A stretch of 64,000 nucleotides of DNA from assembly GCA_965249765.1 (NCBI GenBank), contig CBDFMR010000005.1, positions 310,001-374,000 on the forward strand. The letters run 5' to 3'. The notes beneath the pieces are model-generated. The model searched no databases, was not told the origin of the DNA, and saw nothing but the letters and a program-made list of their open reading frames with translations. The position numbers and the translations under genes are program-made. The first letter of the stretch is position 1. Every line of letters begins with the position of its first letter. The stretch comes from CBDFMR01 sp965249765 (GTDB lineage: Bacteria > Bacteroidota > Bacteroidia > Chitinophagales > Saprospiraceae). Shown here in pieces: positions 62,729 through 64,000 of this stretch.

Positions 62729-64000
62729 ATGTCTGAAGAAAAGAATCTTGAAAATAAAGATGCCTCAAATGAAGTAAAAGAGGCGGTTGAAGAAACAACC
62801 AAAACTGTCGAAAAAACAGCGAAAGCAGTTGAAGAGACAACAGAAGAAACGAAAAAAGCGACTTATCCTGAGCCGCCACCACGTACTCCACATGATGATT
62901 ATGACTGGACTGTAAGCAATAAGCATACGCTGGCTTATAGTGAAGACGAAATCGAAGCTTATCTCAAAGAATATGACAGTGCTCTCTCCTCAGTTAATGA
63001 GTATGAGATTATTAAAGGAAAGATCACCGCTATAAACGCTGGTGACGTTGTACTCGATGTTAGTTATAAGTCTGATGGTCTAGTATCACTATCTGAATTT
63101 CGTGATACACCAGATCTCAAAGTAGGGGACTACGTGGAAGTTTATCTTGAAAGCAAGGAAAACGATAAAGGACAGTTAGTTCTTTCTCGTAAGAAGGCCA
63201 AGCTAATGATGGCTTGGGATTCGCTAGTGGATTCTTACAAAAACGGAACTATTATTCAAGGTCATGTGATAAGCAAAACCAAAGGTGGACTTATTGTTGA
63301 CTGCCAGGGACTAGAAACCTTTTTACCTGGATCTCAGATAGACATCAAACCTATCATCGACTATGATTCATATGTCGGAAAGACAATGGAGTTTAAGGTT
63401 GTTAAGATCAATGCGGCTATCAAGAATGCCGTTGTTTCTCACAAAGCGCTTATCGAGAGTGATCTTGCCGAGCAAAGAGATGCCATCGTATCGGGTCTTG
63501 AAAAAGGTCAGGTCCTCGAGGGTCTTGTAAAGAATATTACCGACTTTGGAGCATTCATGGATCTGGGAGGTGTAGACGGGCTGCTTTATATCACTGATAT
63601 ATCATGGGGAAGAATCAATCATCCAAATGAAGTACTTGAGTTAAATCAAAAGCTTAATGTTGTAGTACTTGATTTTGATGACAACAAGAAGAGAATTTCT
63701 CTTGGTCTGAAGCAATTGCAACCACATCCATGGGAGGTGTTGACGGAAGACATTAAAGCAGAAGTCACTGTTAAAGGAAAGATTGTAAACATTGAAGACT
63801 ATGGTGCATTTCTTGAAATCACACCTGGTGTTGAAGGCTTGATACACGTTTCTGAGGTTACATGGAGCAATCAGCCAGTGAATGCAAGAGACTTTTTTAA
63901 TTTAGGAGAAGAGTATGAAGCTAAAATTGTGACCATAGATAGAGAGGATCGCAAGATGTCTCTCAGTATCAAGCAACTTTCTGAAGATCCATGGAACCAA
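62729..64000 (+). CDS. rpsA: 30S ribosomal protein S1 (partial, runs off the window)
   Basis: 424 codons without a stop. S1 binds mRNA and delivers it to the 30S subunit. After an N-terminal Glu/Lys/Thr-rich extension (about 45 residues) unusual for proteobacterial S1 but typical here, four S1 repeats can be seen: KGKITAINAGDVVLDVSYKSDGLVSLSEF, IQGHVISKTKGGLIVDCQGLETFLPGSQ, LEGLVKNITDFGAFMDLGGVDGLLYITDISW and VKGKIVNIEDYGAFLEITPGVEGLIHVSEVTW. The remaining one or two repeats lie beyond 64000. Confidence 0.95.
   Translation, partial: MSEEKNLENKDASNEVKEAVEETTKTVEKTAKAVEETTEETKKATYPEPPPRTPHDDYDWTVSNKHTLAYSEDEIEAYLKEYDSALSSVNEYEIIKGKITAINAGDVVLDVSYKSDGLVSLSEFRDTPDLKVGDYVEVYLESKENDKGQLVLSRKKAKLMMAWDSLVDSYKNGTIIQGHVISKTKGGLIVDCQGLETFLPGSQIDIKPIIDYDSYVGKTMEFKVVKINAAIKNAVVSHKALIESDLAEQRDAIVSGLEKGQVLEGLVKNITDFGAFMDLGGVDGLLYITDISWGRINHPNEVLELNQKLNVVVLDFDDNKKRISLGLKQLQPHPWEVLTEDIKAEVTVKGKIVNIEDYGAFLEITPGVEGLIHVSEVTWSNQPVNARDFFNLGEEYEAKIVTIDREDRKMSLSIKQLSEDPWNQ

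Overview
The window looks like chromosomal DNA from a low-GC Bacteroidota bacterium, probably of the Saprospiria/Chitinophagia side of the phylum (phylum call firm, class call tentative). Supporting signs are families largely confined to Bacteroidota (DUF6702, DUF4270, DUF4290, the MoxR-DUF58-BatABCD aerotolerance cluster, SusC-type N-termini, a type IX secretion C-terminal sorting domain), promoter-like -7 elements of the TAnnTTTG type, and weak Shine-Dalgarno signals. No rRNA, tRNA or CRISPR array was seen.

Layout. 1-6.2 kb: DUF6702 protein, yidD, an orphan T9SS sorting-domain relic, an ECF sigma factor, a UvrA-family ATPase, a palindrome cluster and a small beta-barrel protein. 6.2-7.6 kb: an IS1595/ISXO2-type transposase broken by one nonsense codon. 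7.8-11.4 kb: a tiny membrane ORF, methylmalonyl-CoA mutase and a PqiA-like membrane protein. 11.4-15.1 kb: two TonB-receptor relics facing each other, then an ECF sigma factor overlapping a membrane anti-sigma-like protein that also carries TonB-receptor plug, carboxypeptidase-regulatory and TonB-C-like segments. 15.2-24.5 kb: HtrA-type protease, a YefM-YoeB toxin-antitoxin pair, FeoAB with a Crp-family regulator, and the overlapping phoH-osmC-aroA operon, then a DUF62 enzyme and a small monooxygenase. 24.5-26 kb: two tandem deletion derivatives of an IS200-like element, the second split by a 236-bp MITE-like insertion. 26-33.3 kb: class A penicillin-binding protein and the conserved DUF4290-glmS-DUF4270-glycogen-synthase-like cluster. 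33.4-36.9 kb: a Russian-doll insertion (IS200 inside IS66 inside ISAs1). 36.9-45 kb: truncated VOC protein, ileS with a terminator-like hairpin abutting its ATG, a Fic protein with HTH, a MATE exporter and an FMN-dependent glutamate-synthase-like protein. 45-49.6 kb: xerD, an Ig-like lipoprotein, lptB and small lipoproteins. 49.6-57.6 kb: complete moxR-DUF58-batABCD cluster with a tandem second BatD-like gene. 57.6-64 kb: asnS, a secreted amidohydrolase, a hairpin/direct-repeat intergenic region, fadD-like acyl-CoA ligase and the first 424 codons of rpsA, which runs off the end.

The core genes are ordinary housekeeping (cell wall, LPS export, amino-sugar and aromatic synthesis, translation). 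The accessory interest is in mobile-element decay: at least five separate transposon relics carry readable mutational histories, and several coincide with broken genes or synteny. The most unusual host locus is the sigma factor/multidomain anti-sigma pair at 13.2-15.05 kb next to the broken TonB receptors. All family assignments were made by eye from sequence motifs; no database search was run.
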